Assembly: GCA_964057225.1 (NCBI GenBank)
Contig: OZ059895.1
Coordinates: 23,260,688 to 23,324,687 of the forward strand
Direction: 5' to 3'
Source of the DNA: Auanema rhodensis
Lineage: Eukaryota > Nematoda > Chromadorea > Rhabditida > Rhabditidae
Length of the DNA stretch: 64,000 nt
Made by a program: the position numbers and the translations under genes. The notes beneath the pieces were generated by a model. The model had not been told where the DNA came from. It saw nothing but the letters and a program-made list of their open reading frames with translations, and ran no database searches. Positions within the stretch are counted from its first letter, which is position 1; every line of letters starts with the position of its first letter. Positions 51,616 through 64,000 of the stretch are shown one piece after another.

Positions 51616-54600
51616 TTTTCACCCTGAAGAATTAATTTTTTCGTTGAATAACAATGTCCATCGTCTTTGCCTTGAAAAAAGGAATCTAAAAACATCTACT
51701 TTTTGCTAAATTATTCTGAAATTTTTCGAAAAAATTTTTGTCAAAATGTTTTTGGAAGCAATGTTGAGTGTACATGGAAACTCAACATACACTAATGCAT
51801 CATTTTTCAAACGATCATAACTAATTTTTGTATTGAGCGTTTCTCAATGTAGTATAGTGCATTCGATGCGGATTTTTAAGCTGCGTCGATCTGTGTTATC
51901 AGATTTGCGCTAGCTTAAAAATGCACCGAGATATCAACTGATATAAGTTCACACTTATATCCTCGATTTTCACCCTGAAGAATTAATTTTTTCGTTGAAT
52001 AACAATGTCCATCGTCTTTGCCTTGAAAAAAGAAATCTAAAAACATCTACTTTTTGCTAAATTATTTTGAAATTTTTCGAAAAAATTTTTGTCAAAATGT
52101 TTTTAGAAGCAATGTTGAGTGTACATGGAAACTCAACATACACTAATGCATCATTTTTCAAACGATCATAACTAATTTTTGTATTAAGCGTTTCTCAATG
52201 TAGTATAGTGCATTCGATGCGGATTTTTAAGCTGCAATGATCTGTGTTATCAGATTTGCGCTAGCTTAAAAATGCACCGAGATATCAACTGATATATGTT
52301 CACACTTATATCCTCGATTTTCACCCTGAAGAATTAATTTTTTCGTTGAATAACAATGTTCATCGTCTTTGCCTTGAAAAAAGGAATCTAAAAACATCTA
52401 CTTTTTGCTAAATTATTTTGAAATTTTTCGAAAAAATTTTTGTCAAAATGTTTTTGGAAGCAATGTTGAGTGTACATGGAAACTCAACATACACTAATGC
52501 ATCATTTTTCAAACGATCATAACTAATTTTTGTATTAAGCGTTTCTCAATGTAGTATAGTGCATTCGATGCGGATTTTTAAGCTGCAATGATCTGTGTTA
52601 TCAGATTTGCGCTAGCTTAAAAATGCACCGAGATATCAACTGATATATGTTCACACTTATATCCTCGATTTTCACCCTGAAGAATTAATTTTTTCGTTGA
52701 ATAACAATGTTCATCGTCTTTGCCTTGAAAAAAGGAATCTAAAAACATCTACTTTTTGCTAAATTATTTTGAAATTTTTCGAAAAAATTTTTGTCAAAAT
52801 GTTTTTGGAAGCAATGTTGAGTGTACATGGAAACTCAACATACACTAATGCATCATTTTTCAAACGATCATAACTAATTTTTGTATTAAGCGTTTCTCAA
52901 TGTAGTATAGTGCATTCGATGCGGATTTTTAAGCTGCGTCGATCTGTGTTATCAGATTTGCGCTAGCTTAAAAATGCACCGAGATATCAACTGATATATG
53001 TTCACACTTATATCCTCGATTTTCACCCTGAAGAATTAATTTTTTCGTTGAATAACAATGTTCATCGTCTTTGCCTTGAAAAAAGGAATCTAAAAACATC
53101 TACTTTTTGCTAAATTATTTTGAAATTTTTCGAAAAAATTTTTGTCAAAATGTTTTTGGAAGCAATGTTGAGTGTACATGGAAACTCAACATACACTAAT
53201 GCATCATTTTTCAAACGATCATAACTAATTTTTGTATTAAGCGTTTCTCAATGTAGTATAGTGCATTCGATGCGGATTTTTAAGCTGCAATGATCTGTGT
53301 TATCAGATTTGCGCTAGCTTAAAAATGCACCGAGATATCAACTGATATATGTTCACACTTATATCCTCGATTTTCACCCTGAAGAATTAATTTTTTCGTT
53401 GAATAACAATGTTCATCGTCTTTGCCTTGAAAAAAGGAATCTAAAAACATCTACTTTTTGCTAAATTATTTTGAAATTTTTCGAAAAAATTTTTGTCAAA
53501 ATGTTTTTGGAAGCAATGTTGAGTGTACATGGAAACTCAACATACACTAATGCATCATTTTTCAAACGATCATAACTAATTTTTGTATTAAGCGTTTCTC
53601 AATGTAGTATAGTGCATTCGATGCGGATTTTTAAGCTGCGTCGATCTGTGTTATCAGATTTGCGCTAGCTTAAAAATGCACCGAGATATCAACTGATATA
53701 TGTTCACACTTATATCCTCGATTTTCACCCTGAAGAATTAATTTTTTCGTTGAATAACAATGTTCATCGTCTTTGCCTTGAAAAAAGGAATCTAAAAACA
53801 TCTACTTTTTGCTAAATTATTTTGAAATTTTTCGAAAAAATTTTTGTCAAAATGTTTTTGGAAGCAATGTTGAGTGTACATGGAAACTCAACATACACTA
53901 ATGCATCATTTTTCAAACGATCATAACTAATTTTTGTATTAAGCGTTTCTCAATGTAGTATAGTGCATTCGATGCGGATTTTTAAGCTGCGTCGATCTGT
54001 GTTATCAGATTTGCGCTAGCTTAAAAATGCACCGAGATATCAACTGATATATGTTCACACTTATATCCTCGATTTTCACCCTGAAGAATTAATTTTTTCG
54101 TTGAATAACAATGTTCATCGTCTTTGCCTTGAAAAAAGGAATCTAAAAACATCTACTTTTTGCTAAATTATTTTGAAATTTTTCGAAAAAATTTTTGTCA
54201 AAATGTTTTTGGAAGCAATGTTGAGTGTACATGGAAACTCAACATACACTAATGCATCATTTTTCAAACGATCATAACTAATTTTTGTATTAAGCGTTTC
54301 TCAATGTAGTATAGTGCATTCGATGCGGATTTTTAAGCTGCGTCGATCTGTGTTATCAGATTTGCGCTAGCTTAAAAATGCACCGAGATATCAACTGATA
54401 TATGTTCACACTTATATCCTCGATTTTCACCCTGAAGAATTAATTTTTTCGTTGAATAACAATGTTCATCGTCTTTGCCTTGAAAAAAGGAATCTAAAAA
54501 CATCTACTTTTTGCTAAATTATTTTGAAATTTTTCGAAAAAATTTTTGTCAAAATGTTTTTGGAAGCAATGTTGAGTGTACATGGAAACTCAACATACAC

Positions 54601-54774
54601 TAATGCATCATTTTTCAAACGATCATAACTAATTTTTGTATTAAGCGTTTCTCAATGTAGTATAGTGCATTCGATGCGGATTTTTAAGCTGCGTCGATCT
54701 GTGTTATCAGATTTGCGCTAGCTTAAAAATGCACCGAGATATCAACTGATATATGTTCACACTTATATCCTCGA
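51616..54774 (+). repeat. Nine-monomer segment with doubled dimer (M148-M156)
   Basis: M148 has 43C/101C/220G/331A and M149 has 43C/67A/139A/x, the same pair that opens the segments at 30194 and 54775. M150 and M152 have x on a plain background and M151 and M153 are plain, a dimer repeated twice (52318-53721). M154-M156 are plain. The x change of M150 and M152 lies immediately beside the x of M149, a likely donor. Confidence 0.9.
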
Positions 54775-57700
54775 TTTTCACCCTGAAGAATTAATTTTTT
54801 CGTTGAATAACAATGTCCATCGTCTTTGCCTTGAAAAAAGGAATCTAAAAACATCTACTTTTTGCTAAATTATTCTGAAATTTTTCGAAAAAATTTTTGT
54901 CAAAATGTTTTTGGAAGCAATGTTGAGTGTACATGGAAACTCAACATACACTAATGCATCATTTTTCAAACGATCATAACTAATTTTTGTATTGAGCGTT
55001 TCTCAATGTAGTATAGTGCATTCGATGCGGATTTTTAAGCTGCGTCGATCTGTGTTATCAGATTTGCGCTAGCTTAAAAATGCACCGAGATATCAACTGA
55101 TATAAGTTCACACTTATATCCTCGATTTTCACCCTGAAGAATTAATTTTTTCGTTGAATAACAATGTCCATCGTCTTTGCCTTGAAAAAAGAAATCTAAA
55201 AACATCTACTTTTTGCTAAATTATTTTGAAATTTTTCGAAAAAATTTTTGTCAAAATGTTTTTAGAAGCAATGTTGAGTGTACATGGAAACTCAACATAC
55301 ACTAATGCATCATTTTTCAAACGATCATAACTAATTTTTGTATTAAGCGTTTCTCAATGTAGTATAGTGCATTCGATGCGGATTTTTAAGCTGCAATGAT
55401 CTGTGTTATCAGATTTGCGCTAGCTTAAAAATGCACCGAGATATCAACTGATATATGTTCACACTTATATCCTCGATTTTCACCCTGAAGAATTAATTTT
55501 TTCGTTGAATAACAATGTTCATCGTCTTTGCCTTGAAAAAAGGAATCTAAAAACATCTACTTTTTGCTAAATTATTTTGAAATTTTTCGAAAAAATTTTT
55601 GTCAAAATGTTTTTGGAAGCAATGTTGAGTGTACATGGAAACTCAACATACACTAATGCATCATTTTTCAAACGATCATAACTAATTTTTGTATTAAGCG
55701 TTTCTCAATGTAGTATAGTGCATTCGATGCAGATTTTTAAGCTGCGTCGATCTGTGTTATCAGATTTGCGCTAGCTTAAAAATGCACCGAGATATCAACT
55801 GATATAAGTTCACACTTATATCCTCGATTTTCACCCTGAAGAATTAATTTTTTCGTTGAATAACAATGTCCATCGTCTTTGCCTTGAAAAAAGAAATCTA
55901 AAAACATCTACTTTTTGCTAAATTATTTTGTTAATTTTTCGAAAAAATTTTTGTCAAAATGTTTTTGGAAGCAATGTTGAGTGTACATGGAAACTCAACA
56001 TACACTAATGCATCATTTTTCAAACGATCATAACTATTTTTTGTATTAAGCGTTTCTCAATGTAGTATAGTGCATTCGATGCGGATTTTTAAGCTGCGTC
56101 GATCTGTGTTATCAGATTTGCGCTAGCTTAAAAATGCACCGAGATATCAACTGATATATGTTCACACTTATATCCTCGATTTTCACCCTGAAGAATTAAT
56201 TTTTTCGTTGAATAACAATGTTCATCGTCTTTGCCTTGAAAAAAGGAATCTAAAAACATCTACTTTTTGCTAAATTATTTTGAAATTTTTCGAAAAAATT
56301 TTTGTCAAAATGTTTTTGGAAGCAATGTTGAGTGTACATGGAAACTCAACATACACTAATGCATCATTTTTCAAACGATCATAACTAATTTTTGTATTAA
56401 GCGTTTCTCAATGTAGTATAGTGCATTCGATGCGGATTTTTAAGCTGCGTCGATCTGTGTTATCAGATTTGCGCTAGCTTAAAAATGCACCGAGATATCA
56501 ACTGATATATGTTCACACTTATATCCTCGATTTTCACCCTGAAGAATTAATTTTTTCGTTGAATAACAATGTTCATCGTCTTTGCCTTGAAAAAAGGAAT
56601 CTAAAAACATCTACTTTTTGCTAAATTATTTTGAAATTTTTCGAAAAAATTTTTGTCAAAATGTTTTTGGAAGCAATGTTGAGTGTACATGGAAACTCAA
56701 CATACACTAATGCATCATTTTTCAAACGATCATAACTGATTTTTGTATTAAGCGTTTCTCAATGTAGTATAGTGCATTCGATGCGGATTTTTAAGCTGCG
56801 TCGATCTGTGTTATCAGATTTGCGCTAGCTTAAAAATGCACCGAGATATCAACTGATATAAGTTCACACTTATATCCTCGATTTTCACCCTGAAGAATTA
56901 ATTTTTTCGTTGAATAACAATGTCCATCGTCTTTGCCTTGAAAAAAGAAATCTAAAAACATCTACTTTTTGCTAAATTATTTTGAAATTTTTCGAAAAAA
57001 TTTTTGTCAAAATGTTTTTGGAAGCAATGTTGAGTGTACATGGAAACTCAACATACACTAATGCATCATTTTTCAAACGATCATAACTAATTTTTGTATT
57101 AAGCGTTTCTCAATGTAGTATAGTGCATTCGATGCAGATTTTTAAGCTGCGTCGATCTGTGTTATCAGATTTGCGCTAGCTTAAAAATGCACCGAGATAT
57201 CAACTGATATATGTTCACACTTATATCCTCGATTTTCACCCTGAAGAATTAATTTTTTCGTTGAATAACAATGTCCATCGTCTTTGCCTTGAAAAAAGGA
57301 ATCTAAAAACATCTACTTTTTGCTAAATTATTTTGAAATTTTTCGAAAAAATTTTTGTCAAAATGTTTTTGGAAGCAATGTTGAGTGTACATGGAAACTC
57401 AACATACACTAATGCATCATTTTTCAAACGATCATAACTAATTTTTGTATTAAGCGTTTCTCAATGTAGTATAGTGCATTCGATGCGGATTTTTAAGCTG
57501 CGTCGATCTGTGTTATCAGATTTGCGCTAGCTTAAAAATGCACCGAGATATCAACTGATATATGTTCACACTTATATCCTCGATTTTCACCCTGAAGAAT
57601 TAATTTTTTCGTTGAATAACAATGTTCATCGTCTTTGCCTTGAAAAAAGGAATCTAAAAACATCTACTTTTTGCTAAATTATTTTGAAATTTTTCGAAAA

Positions 57701-58636
57701 AATTTTTGTCAAAATGTTTTTGGAAGCAATGTTGAGTGTACATGGAAACTCAACATACACTAATGCATCATTTTTCAAACGATCATAACTAATTTTTGTA
57801 TTAAGCGTTTCTCAATGTAGTATAGTGCATTCGATGCGGATTTTTAAGCTGCGTCGATCTGTGTTATCAGATTTGCGCTAGCTTAAAAATGCACCGAGAT
57901 ATCAACTGATATATGTTCACACTTATATCCTCGATTTTCACCCTGAAGAATTAATTTTTTCGTTGAATAACAATGTTCATCGTCTTTGCCTTGAAAAAAG
58001 GAATCTAAAAACATCTACTTTTTGCTAAATTATTTTGAAATTTTTCGAAAAAATTTTTGTCAAAATGTTTTTGGAAGCAATGTTGAGTGTACATGGAAAC
58101 TCAACATACACTAATGCATCATTTTTCAAACGATCATAACTGATTTTTGTATTAAGCGTTTCTCAATGTAGTATAGTGCATTCGATGCGGATTTTTAAGC
58201 TGCGTCGATCTGTGTTATCAGATTTGCGCTAGCTTAAAAATGCACCGAGATATCAACTGATATATGTTCACACTTATATCCTCGATTTTCACCCTGAAGA
58301 ATTAATTTTTTCGTTGAATAACAATGTTCATCGTCTTTGTCTTGAAAAAAGGAATCTAAAAACATCTACTTTTTGCTAAATTATTTTGAAATTTTTCGAA
58401 AAAATTTTTGTCAAAATGTTTTTGGAAGCAATGTTGAGTGTACATGGAAACTCAACATACACTAATGCATCATTTTTCAAACGATCATAACTAATTTTTG
58501 TATTAAGCGTTTCTCAATGTAGTATAGTGCATTCGATGCGGATTTTTAAGCTGCGTCGATCTGTGTTATCAGATTTGCGCTAGCTTAAAAATGCACCGAG
58601 ATATCAACTGATATATGTTCACACTTATATCCTCGA
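54775..58636 (+). repeat. 11-monomer segment, compact copy (M157-M167)
   Basis: Order: 43C/101C/220G/331A; 43C/67A/139A/x; 255A/331A; 43C/67A/TTAA/209T; plain; 208G/331A; 43C/67A/255A; 43C; plain; 208G; 55T. The first seven monomers match M87-M93 at an offset of 24,581 bases (70 monomers plus 11 inserted bases). The last four match M97-M100. M90 and M160 are the only monomers combining TTAA with 209T. Confidence 0.92.
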
Positions 58637-61600
58637 TTTTCACCCTGAAGAATTAATTTTTTCGTTGAATAACAATGTTCATCGTCTTTGTCTTGAAAAA
58701 AGGAATCTAAAAACATCTACTTTTTGCTAAATTATTTTGAAATTTTTCGAAAAAATTTTTGTCAAAATGTTTTTGGAAGCAATGTTGAGTGTACATGGAA
58801 ACTCAACATACACTAATGCATCATTTTTCAAACGATCATAACTAATTTTTGTATTAAGCGTTTCTCAATGTAGTATAGTGCATTCGATGCGGATTTTTAA
58901 GCTGCGTCGATCTGTGTTATCAGATTTGCGCTAGCTTAAAAATGCACCGAGATATCAACTGATATATGTTCACACTTATATCCTCGATTTTCACCCTGAA
59001 GAATTAATTTTTTCGTTGAATAACAATGTTCATCGTCTTTGCCTTGAAAAAAGGAATCTAAAAACATCTACTTTTTGCTAAATTATTTTGAAATTTTTCG
59101 AAAAAATTTTTGTCAAAATGTTTTTGGAAGCAATGTTGAGTGTACATGGAAACTCAACATACACTAATGCATCATTTTTCAAACGATCATAACTAATTTT
59201 TGTATTAAGCGTTTCTCAATGTAGTATAGTGCATTCGATGCGGATTTTTAAGCTGCGTCGATCTGTGTTATCAGATTTGCGCTAGCTTAAAAATGCACCG
59301 AGATATCAACTGATATAAGTTCACACTTATATCCTCGATTTTCACCCTGAAGAATTAATTTTTTCGTTGAATAACAATGTCCATCGTCTTTGCCTTGAAA
59401 AAAGAAATCTAAAAACATCTACTTTTTGCTAAATTATTTTGAAATTTTTCGAAAAAATTTTTGTCAAAATGTTTTTGGAAGCAATGTTGAGTGTACATGG
59501 AAACTCAACATACACTAATGCATCATTTTTCAAACGATCATAACTGATTTTTGTATTAAGCGTTTCTCAATGTAGTATAGTGCATTCGATGCGGATTTTT
59601 AAGCTGCGTCGATCTGTGTTATCAGATTTGCGCTAGCTTAAAAATGCACCGAGATATCAACTGATATATGTTCACACTTATATCCTCGATTTTCACCCTG
59701 AAGAATTAATTTTTTCGTTGAATAACAATGTTCATCGTCTTTGTCTTGAAAAAAGGAATCTAAAAACATCTACTTTTTGCTAAATTATTTTGAAATTTTT
59801 CGAAAAAATTTTTGTCAAAATGTTTTTGGAAGCAATGTTGAGTGTACATGGAAACTCAACATACACTAATGCATCATTTTTCAAACGATCATAACTAATT
59901 TTTGTATTAAGCGTTTCTCAATGTAGTATAGTGCATTCGATGCGGATTTTTAAGCTGCGTCGATCTGTGTTATCAGATTTGCGCTAGCTTAAAAATGCAC
60001 CGAGATATCAACTGATATATGTTCACACTTATATCCTCGATTTTCACCCTGAAGAATTAATTTTTTCGTTGAATAACAATGTTCATCGTCTTTGTCTTGA
60101 AAAAAGGAATCTAAAAACATCTACTTTTTGCTAAATTATTTTGAAATTTTTCGAAAAAATTTTTGTCAAAATGTTTTTGGAAGCAATGTTGAGTGTACAT
60201 GGAAACTCAACATACACTAATGCATCATTTTTCAAACGATCATAACTAATTTTTGTATTAAGCGTTTCTCAATGTAGTATAGTGCATTCGATGCAGATTT
60301 TTAAGCTGCGTCGATCTGTGTTATCAGATTTGCGCTAGCTTAAAAATGCACCGAGATATCAACTGATATAAGTTCACACTTATATCCTCGATTTTCACCC
60401 TGAAGAATTAATTTTTTCGTTGAATAACAATGTCCATCGTCTTTGCCTTGAAAAAAGAAATCTAAAAACATCTACTTTTTGCTAAATTATTTTGAAATTT
60501 TTCGAAAAAATTTTTGTCAAAATGTTTTTGGAAGCAATGTTGAGTGTACATGGAAACTCAACATACACTAATGCATCATTTTTCAAACGATCATAACTGA
60601 TTTTTGTATTAAGCGTTTCTCAATGTAGTATAGTGCATTCGATGCGGATTTTTAAGCTGCGTCGATCTGTGTTATCAGATTTGCGCTAGCTTAAAAATGC
60701 ACCGAGATATCAACTGATATATGTTCACACTTATATCCTCGATTTTCACCCTGAAGAATTAATTTTTTCGTTGAATAACAATGTTCATCGTCTTTGTCTT
60801 GAAAAAAGGAATCTAAAAACATCTACTTTTTGCTAAATTATTTTGAAATTTTTCGAAAAAATTTTTGTCAAAATGTTTTTGGAAGCAATGTTGAGTGTAC
60901 ATGGAAACTCAACATACACTAATGCATCATTTTTCAAACGATCATAACTAATTTTTGTATTAAGCGTTTCTCAATGTAGTATAGTGCATTCGATGCGGAT
61001 TTTTAAGCTGCGTCGATCTGTGTTATCAGATTTGCGCTAGCTTAAAAATGCACCGAGATATCAACTGATATATGTTCACACTTATATCCTCGATTTTCAC
61101 CCTGAAGAATTAATTTTTTCGTTGAATAACAATGTTCATCGTCTTTGTCTTGAAAAAAGGAATCTAAAAACATCTACTTTTTGCTAAATTATTTTGAAAT
61201 TTTTCGAAAAAATTTTTGTCAAAATGTTTTTGGAAGCAATGTTGAGTGTACATGGAAACTCAACATACACTAATGCATCATTTTTCAAACGATCATAACT
61301 AATTTTTGTATTAAGCGTTTCTCAATGTAGTATAGTGCATTCGATGCGGATTTTTAAGCTGCGTCGATCTGTGTTATCAGATTTGCGCTAGCTTAAAAAT
61401 GCACCGAGATATCAACTGATATATGTTCACACTTATATCCTCGATTTTCACCCTGAAGAATTAATTTTTTCGTTGAATAACAATGTTCATCGTCTTTGCC
61501 TTGAAAAAAGGAATCTAAAAACATCTACTTTTTGCTAAATTATTTTGAAATTTTTCGAAAAAATTTTTGTCAAAATGTTTTTGGAAGCAATGTTGAGTGT

Positions 61601-61795
61601 ACATGGAAACTCAACATACACTAATGCATCATTTTTCAAACGATCATAACTAATTTTTGTATTAAGCGTTTCTCAATGTAGTATAGTGCATTCGATGCGG
61701 ATTTTTAAGCTGCGTCGATCTGTGTTATCAGATTTGCGCTAGCTTAAAAATGCACCGAGATATCAACTGATATAAGTTCACACTTATATCCTCGA
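57935..61795 (+). repeat. 208G/55T expansion (M166-M176)
   Basis: Order: 208G; 55T; 55T; plain/331A; 43C/67A/208G; 55T; 55T/255A/331A; 43C/67A/208G; 55T; 55T; plain/331A. The motif 208G then 55T then 55T occurs three times, separated by a monomer ending in 331A in two cases. M167-M169 and M174-M176 match at a seven-monomer offset. M172 joins 55T on the left to 255A/331A on the right and is probably recombinant between a 55T and an M103-type monomer. Confidence 0.88.
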
Positions 61796-63901
61796 TTTTC
61801 ACCCTGAAGAATTAATTTTTTCGTTGAATAACAATGTCCATCGTCTTTGCCTTGAAAAAAGAAATCTAAAAACATCTACTTTTTGCTAAATTATTTTGAA
61901 ATTTTTCGAAAAAATTTTTGTCAAAATGTTTTTGGAAGCAATGTTGAGTGTACATGGAAACTCAACATACACTAATGCATCATTTTTCAAACGATCATAA
62001 CTAATTTTTGTATTAAGCGTTTCTCAATGTAGTATAGTGCATTCGATGCAGATTTTTAAGCTGCGTCGATCTGTGTTATCAGATTTGCGCTAGCTTAAAA
62101 ATGCACCGAGATATCAACTGATATATGTTCACACTTATATCCTCGATTTTCACCCTGAAGAATTAATTTTTTCGTTGAATAACAATGTCCATCGTCTTTG
62201 CCTTGAAAAAAGGAATCTAAAAACATCTACTTTTTGCTAAATTATTTTGAAATTTTTCGAAAAAATTTTTGTCAAAATGTTTTTGGAAGCAATGTTGAGT
62301 GTACATGGAAACTCAACATACACTAATGCATCATTTTTCAAACGATCATAACTAATTTTTGTATTAAGCGTTTCTCAATGTAGTATAGTGCATTCGATGC
62401 GGATTTTTAAGCTGCGTCGATCTGTGTTATCAGATTTGCGCTAGCTTAAAAATGCACCGAGATATCAACTGATATATGTTCACACTTATATCCTCGATTT
62501 TCACCCTGAAGAATTAATTTTTTCGTTGAATAACAATGTTCATCGTCTTTGCCTTGAAAAAAGGAATCTAAAAACATCTACTTTTTGCTAAATTATTTTG
62601 AAATTTTTCGAAAAAATTTTTGTCAAAATGTTTTTGGAAGCAATGTTGAGTGTACATGGAAACTCAACATACACTAATGCATCATTTTTCAAACGATCAT
62701 AACTAATTTTTGTATTAAGCGTTTCTCAATGTAGTATAGTGCATTCGATGCGGATTTTTAAGCTGCGTCGATCTGTGTTATCAGATTTGCGCTAGCTTAA
62801 AAATGCACCGAGATATCAACTGATATATGTTCACACTTATATCCTCGATTTTCACCCTGAAGAATTAATTTTTTCGTTGAATAACAATGTTCATCGTCTT
62901 TGCCTTGAAAAAAGGAATCTAAAAACATCTACTTTTTGCTAAATTATTTTGAAATTTTTCGAAAAAATTTTTGTCAAAATGTTTTTGGAAGCAATGTTGA
63001 GTGTACATGGAAACTCAACATACACTAATGCATCATTTTTCAAACGATCATAACTGATTTTTGTATTAAGCGTTTCTCAATGTAGTATAGTGCATTCGAT
63101 GCGGATTTTTAAGCTGCGTCGATCTGTGTTATCAGATTTGCGCTAGCTTAGAAATGCACCGAGATATCAACTGATATATGTTCACACTTATATCCTCGAT
63201 TTTCACCCTGAAGAATTAATTTTTTCGTTGAATAACAATGTCCATCGTCTTTGCCTTGAAAAAAGGAATCTAAAAACATCTACTTTTTGCTAAATTATTT
63301 TGAAATTTTTCGAAAAAATTTTTGTCAAAATGTTTTTGGAAGCAATGTTGAGTGTACATGGAAACTCAACATACACTAATGCATCATTTTTCAAACGATC
63401 ATAACTAATTTTTGTATTAAGCGTTTCTCAATGTAGTTTAGTGCATTCGATGCGGATTTTTAAGCTGCGTCGATCTGTGTTATCAGATTTGCGCTAGCTT
63501 AAAAATGCACCGAGATATCAACTGATATATGTTCACACTTATATCCTCGATTTTCACCCTGAAGAATTAATTTTTTCGTTGAATAACAATGTTCATCGTC
63601 TTTGCCTTGAAAAAAGGAATCTAAAAACATCTACTTTTTGCTAAATTATTTTGAAATTTTTCGAAAAAATTTTTGTCAAAATGTTTTTGGAAGCAATGTT
63701 GAGTGTACATGGAAACTCAACATACACTAATGCATCATTTTTCAAACGATTATAACTAATTTTTGTATTAAGCGTTTCTCAATGTAGTATAGTGCATTCG
63801 ATGCGGATTTTTAAGCTGCGTCGATCTGTGTTATCAGATTTGCGCTAGCTTAAAAATGCACCGAGATATCAACTGATATATGTTCACACTTATATCCTCG
63901 A
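61796..63901 (+). repeat. Monomers M177-M182
   Basis: Order: 43C/67A/255A; 43C; plain; 208G/303G; 43C with private A to T at 239; plain with private C to T at 201. The first four repeat the string of M163-M166 (14 monomers earlier), except that M180 has gained 303G. Private changes are more frequent here than in the array middle. Confidence 0.88.
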
Positions 63902-64000
63902 TTTTCACCCTGAAGAATTAATTTTTTCGTTGAATAACAATGTTCATCGTCTTTGTCTTGAAAAAAGGAATCTAAAAACATCTACTTTTTGCTAAATTAT
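63902..64000 (+). repeat. Partial monomer M183 (99 bases), window edge
   Basis: The first 99 bases of a 55T monomer, cut by the window end. The array continues beyond the window. Confidence 0.95.

Larger units (their letters stand above)
1..64000 (+). repeat. Satellite DNA array, 351-bp monomer, 182.3 copies
   Basis: The motif TTTTCACCC recurs every 351 or 352 bases from base 1 to base 63902, always in the same orientation. 163 complete monomers are 351 bp and 19 are 352 bp. Longer monomers are M3, M15, M46, M74, M90, M104, M107, M110, M113, M136, M160 (AAA to TTAA at 104-106), M11, M108, M114 (extra T near 57) and M24, M41, M125, M128, M131 (extra A in the A6 run at 60-65). G+C is about 31%. 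All six frames of the consensus have stop codons in every monomer, and the longest open run is about 49 codons, so nothing here codes for protein. There are no insertions of mobile elements and no unique spacer. Both window ends lie inside the array, so the true array is longer. The satellite family is not recognised. Centromeric or pericentromeric location is an inference from length, homogeneity and higher-order structure. Confidence 0.98.

Noticed and set aside
1-64000. Period of 351 bases is 117 codons, suggesting a giant repeat protein
   Set aside because: Every one of the six frames of the consensus has several stops per monomer. Because the period is a multiple of three the same stops recur in each copy. 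The longest open run is about 49 codons.
1-64000. CRISPR array or bacterial repeat locus
   Set aside because: The 351-bp units abut with no variable spacers, and no associated genes occur in 64 kb.
1-64000. Pure assembly artefact from repeated copying of one read
   Set aside because: Copies are distinguished by many private and linked variants, and offsets agree to the base with the counted insertions. Collapse or misjoining of near-identical blocks still cannot be excluded without reads.
1-64000. Mobile element, telomere repeat, rRNA or tRNA gene within the array
   Set aside because: Reading all monomers in order revealed no departure from the satellite of more than a few bases, and every base is accounted for by the 351/352-bp units.

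Overview
The window is one uninterrupted satellite DNA array: 182 complete head-to-tail monomers plus a 99-base start of a 183rd, all on the same strand, with no gene, transposon, inversion or unique sequence. The basic monomer is 351 bp (about 31% G+C, counted by hand on the commonest version). 163 monomers are 351 bp and 19 are 352 bp (three different one-base insertions). 182 x 351 + 19 = 63,901 accounts exactly for the position of the last, cut monomer. This is a eukaryotic, heterochromatic, probably centromeric or pericentromeric array, seen from inside because neither edge is present. I do not recognise the satellite family and cannot name the species. CpG is not depleted (12 per monomer against about 8.5 expected), which argues against a genome with heavy CpG methylation such as a vertebrate or most plants. 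An invertebrate, for example an insect or nematode, is a guess.

Naming used below. Monomers are M1 to M183, each starting at the motif TTTTCACCC (M1 at base 1; the phase is arbitrary). Positions inside a monomer are 1 to 351. The commonest monomer, called plain, has 43T, 55C, 67G, 101T, 104-106 AAA, 119A, 139G, 154T, 208A, 209A, 219T, 220A, 224G, 230C, 245C, 255G, 257A, 270-272 GTC, 303A, 331T. Recurrent variants are 43C, 55T, 67A, 101C with 220G, n (104-106 AAA to TTAA, +1), f (an extra T at 57-58, +1), p (an extra A at 60-65, +1), 119C, 139A, 154C, 208G, 209T, 219C, 224A, 230T, 245A (makes an EcoRI site), 255A, 257G, x (270-272 GTC to AAT), 303G, 331A and 350A. Monomers differ from plain by only about 0 to 8 bases.

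Layout. These variants occur in ordered strings that repeat, so the array has a nested, irregular higher-order structure. (1) 1-5268: M1-15, with a trimer repeated twice (1055-3160). (2) 5269-15800: a 13-monomer segment present twice at a 17-monomer (5,968 bp) offset. (3) A 9-10 monomer block present three times, at 15450-18960, 25279-28438 and 47052-50562. (4) A doubled trimer at 18610-20715. (5) A 208G/55T family at 22120-25278, 30194-40379, 54775-61795 and up to the right end, including an 11-monomer segment shared at a 70-monomer offset and a perfect hexamer duplication at 36162-40379. (6) A trimer repeated three times at 43539-46700. (7) Runs of plain monomers between these.

How it evolves. 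Duplications of 2, 3, 6 and 13 monomers, hybrid monomers at block junctions, and variants found on several backgrounds all point to repeated in-register unequal crossover and gene conversion. Each monomer also carries several dyads: a 9-bp-arm hairpin at 146-173, a 10-bp-arm imperfect hairpin at 258-306, and two overlapping dyads at 315-346, one of them made perfect by 331A. It also has an A/T-tract region at 59-138 that should be curved. Such dyads could matter for centromeric chromatin, but nothing in the sequence proves centromere function. All comparisons were made by eye; a few private single-base changes may have been missed.
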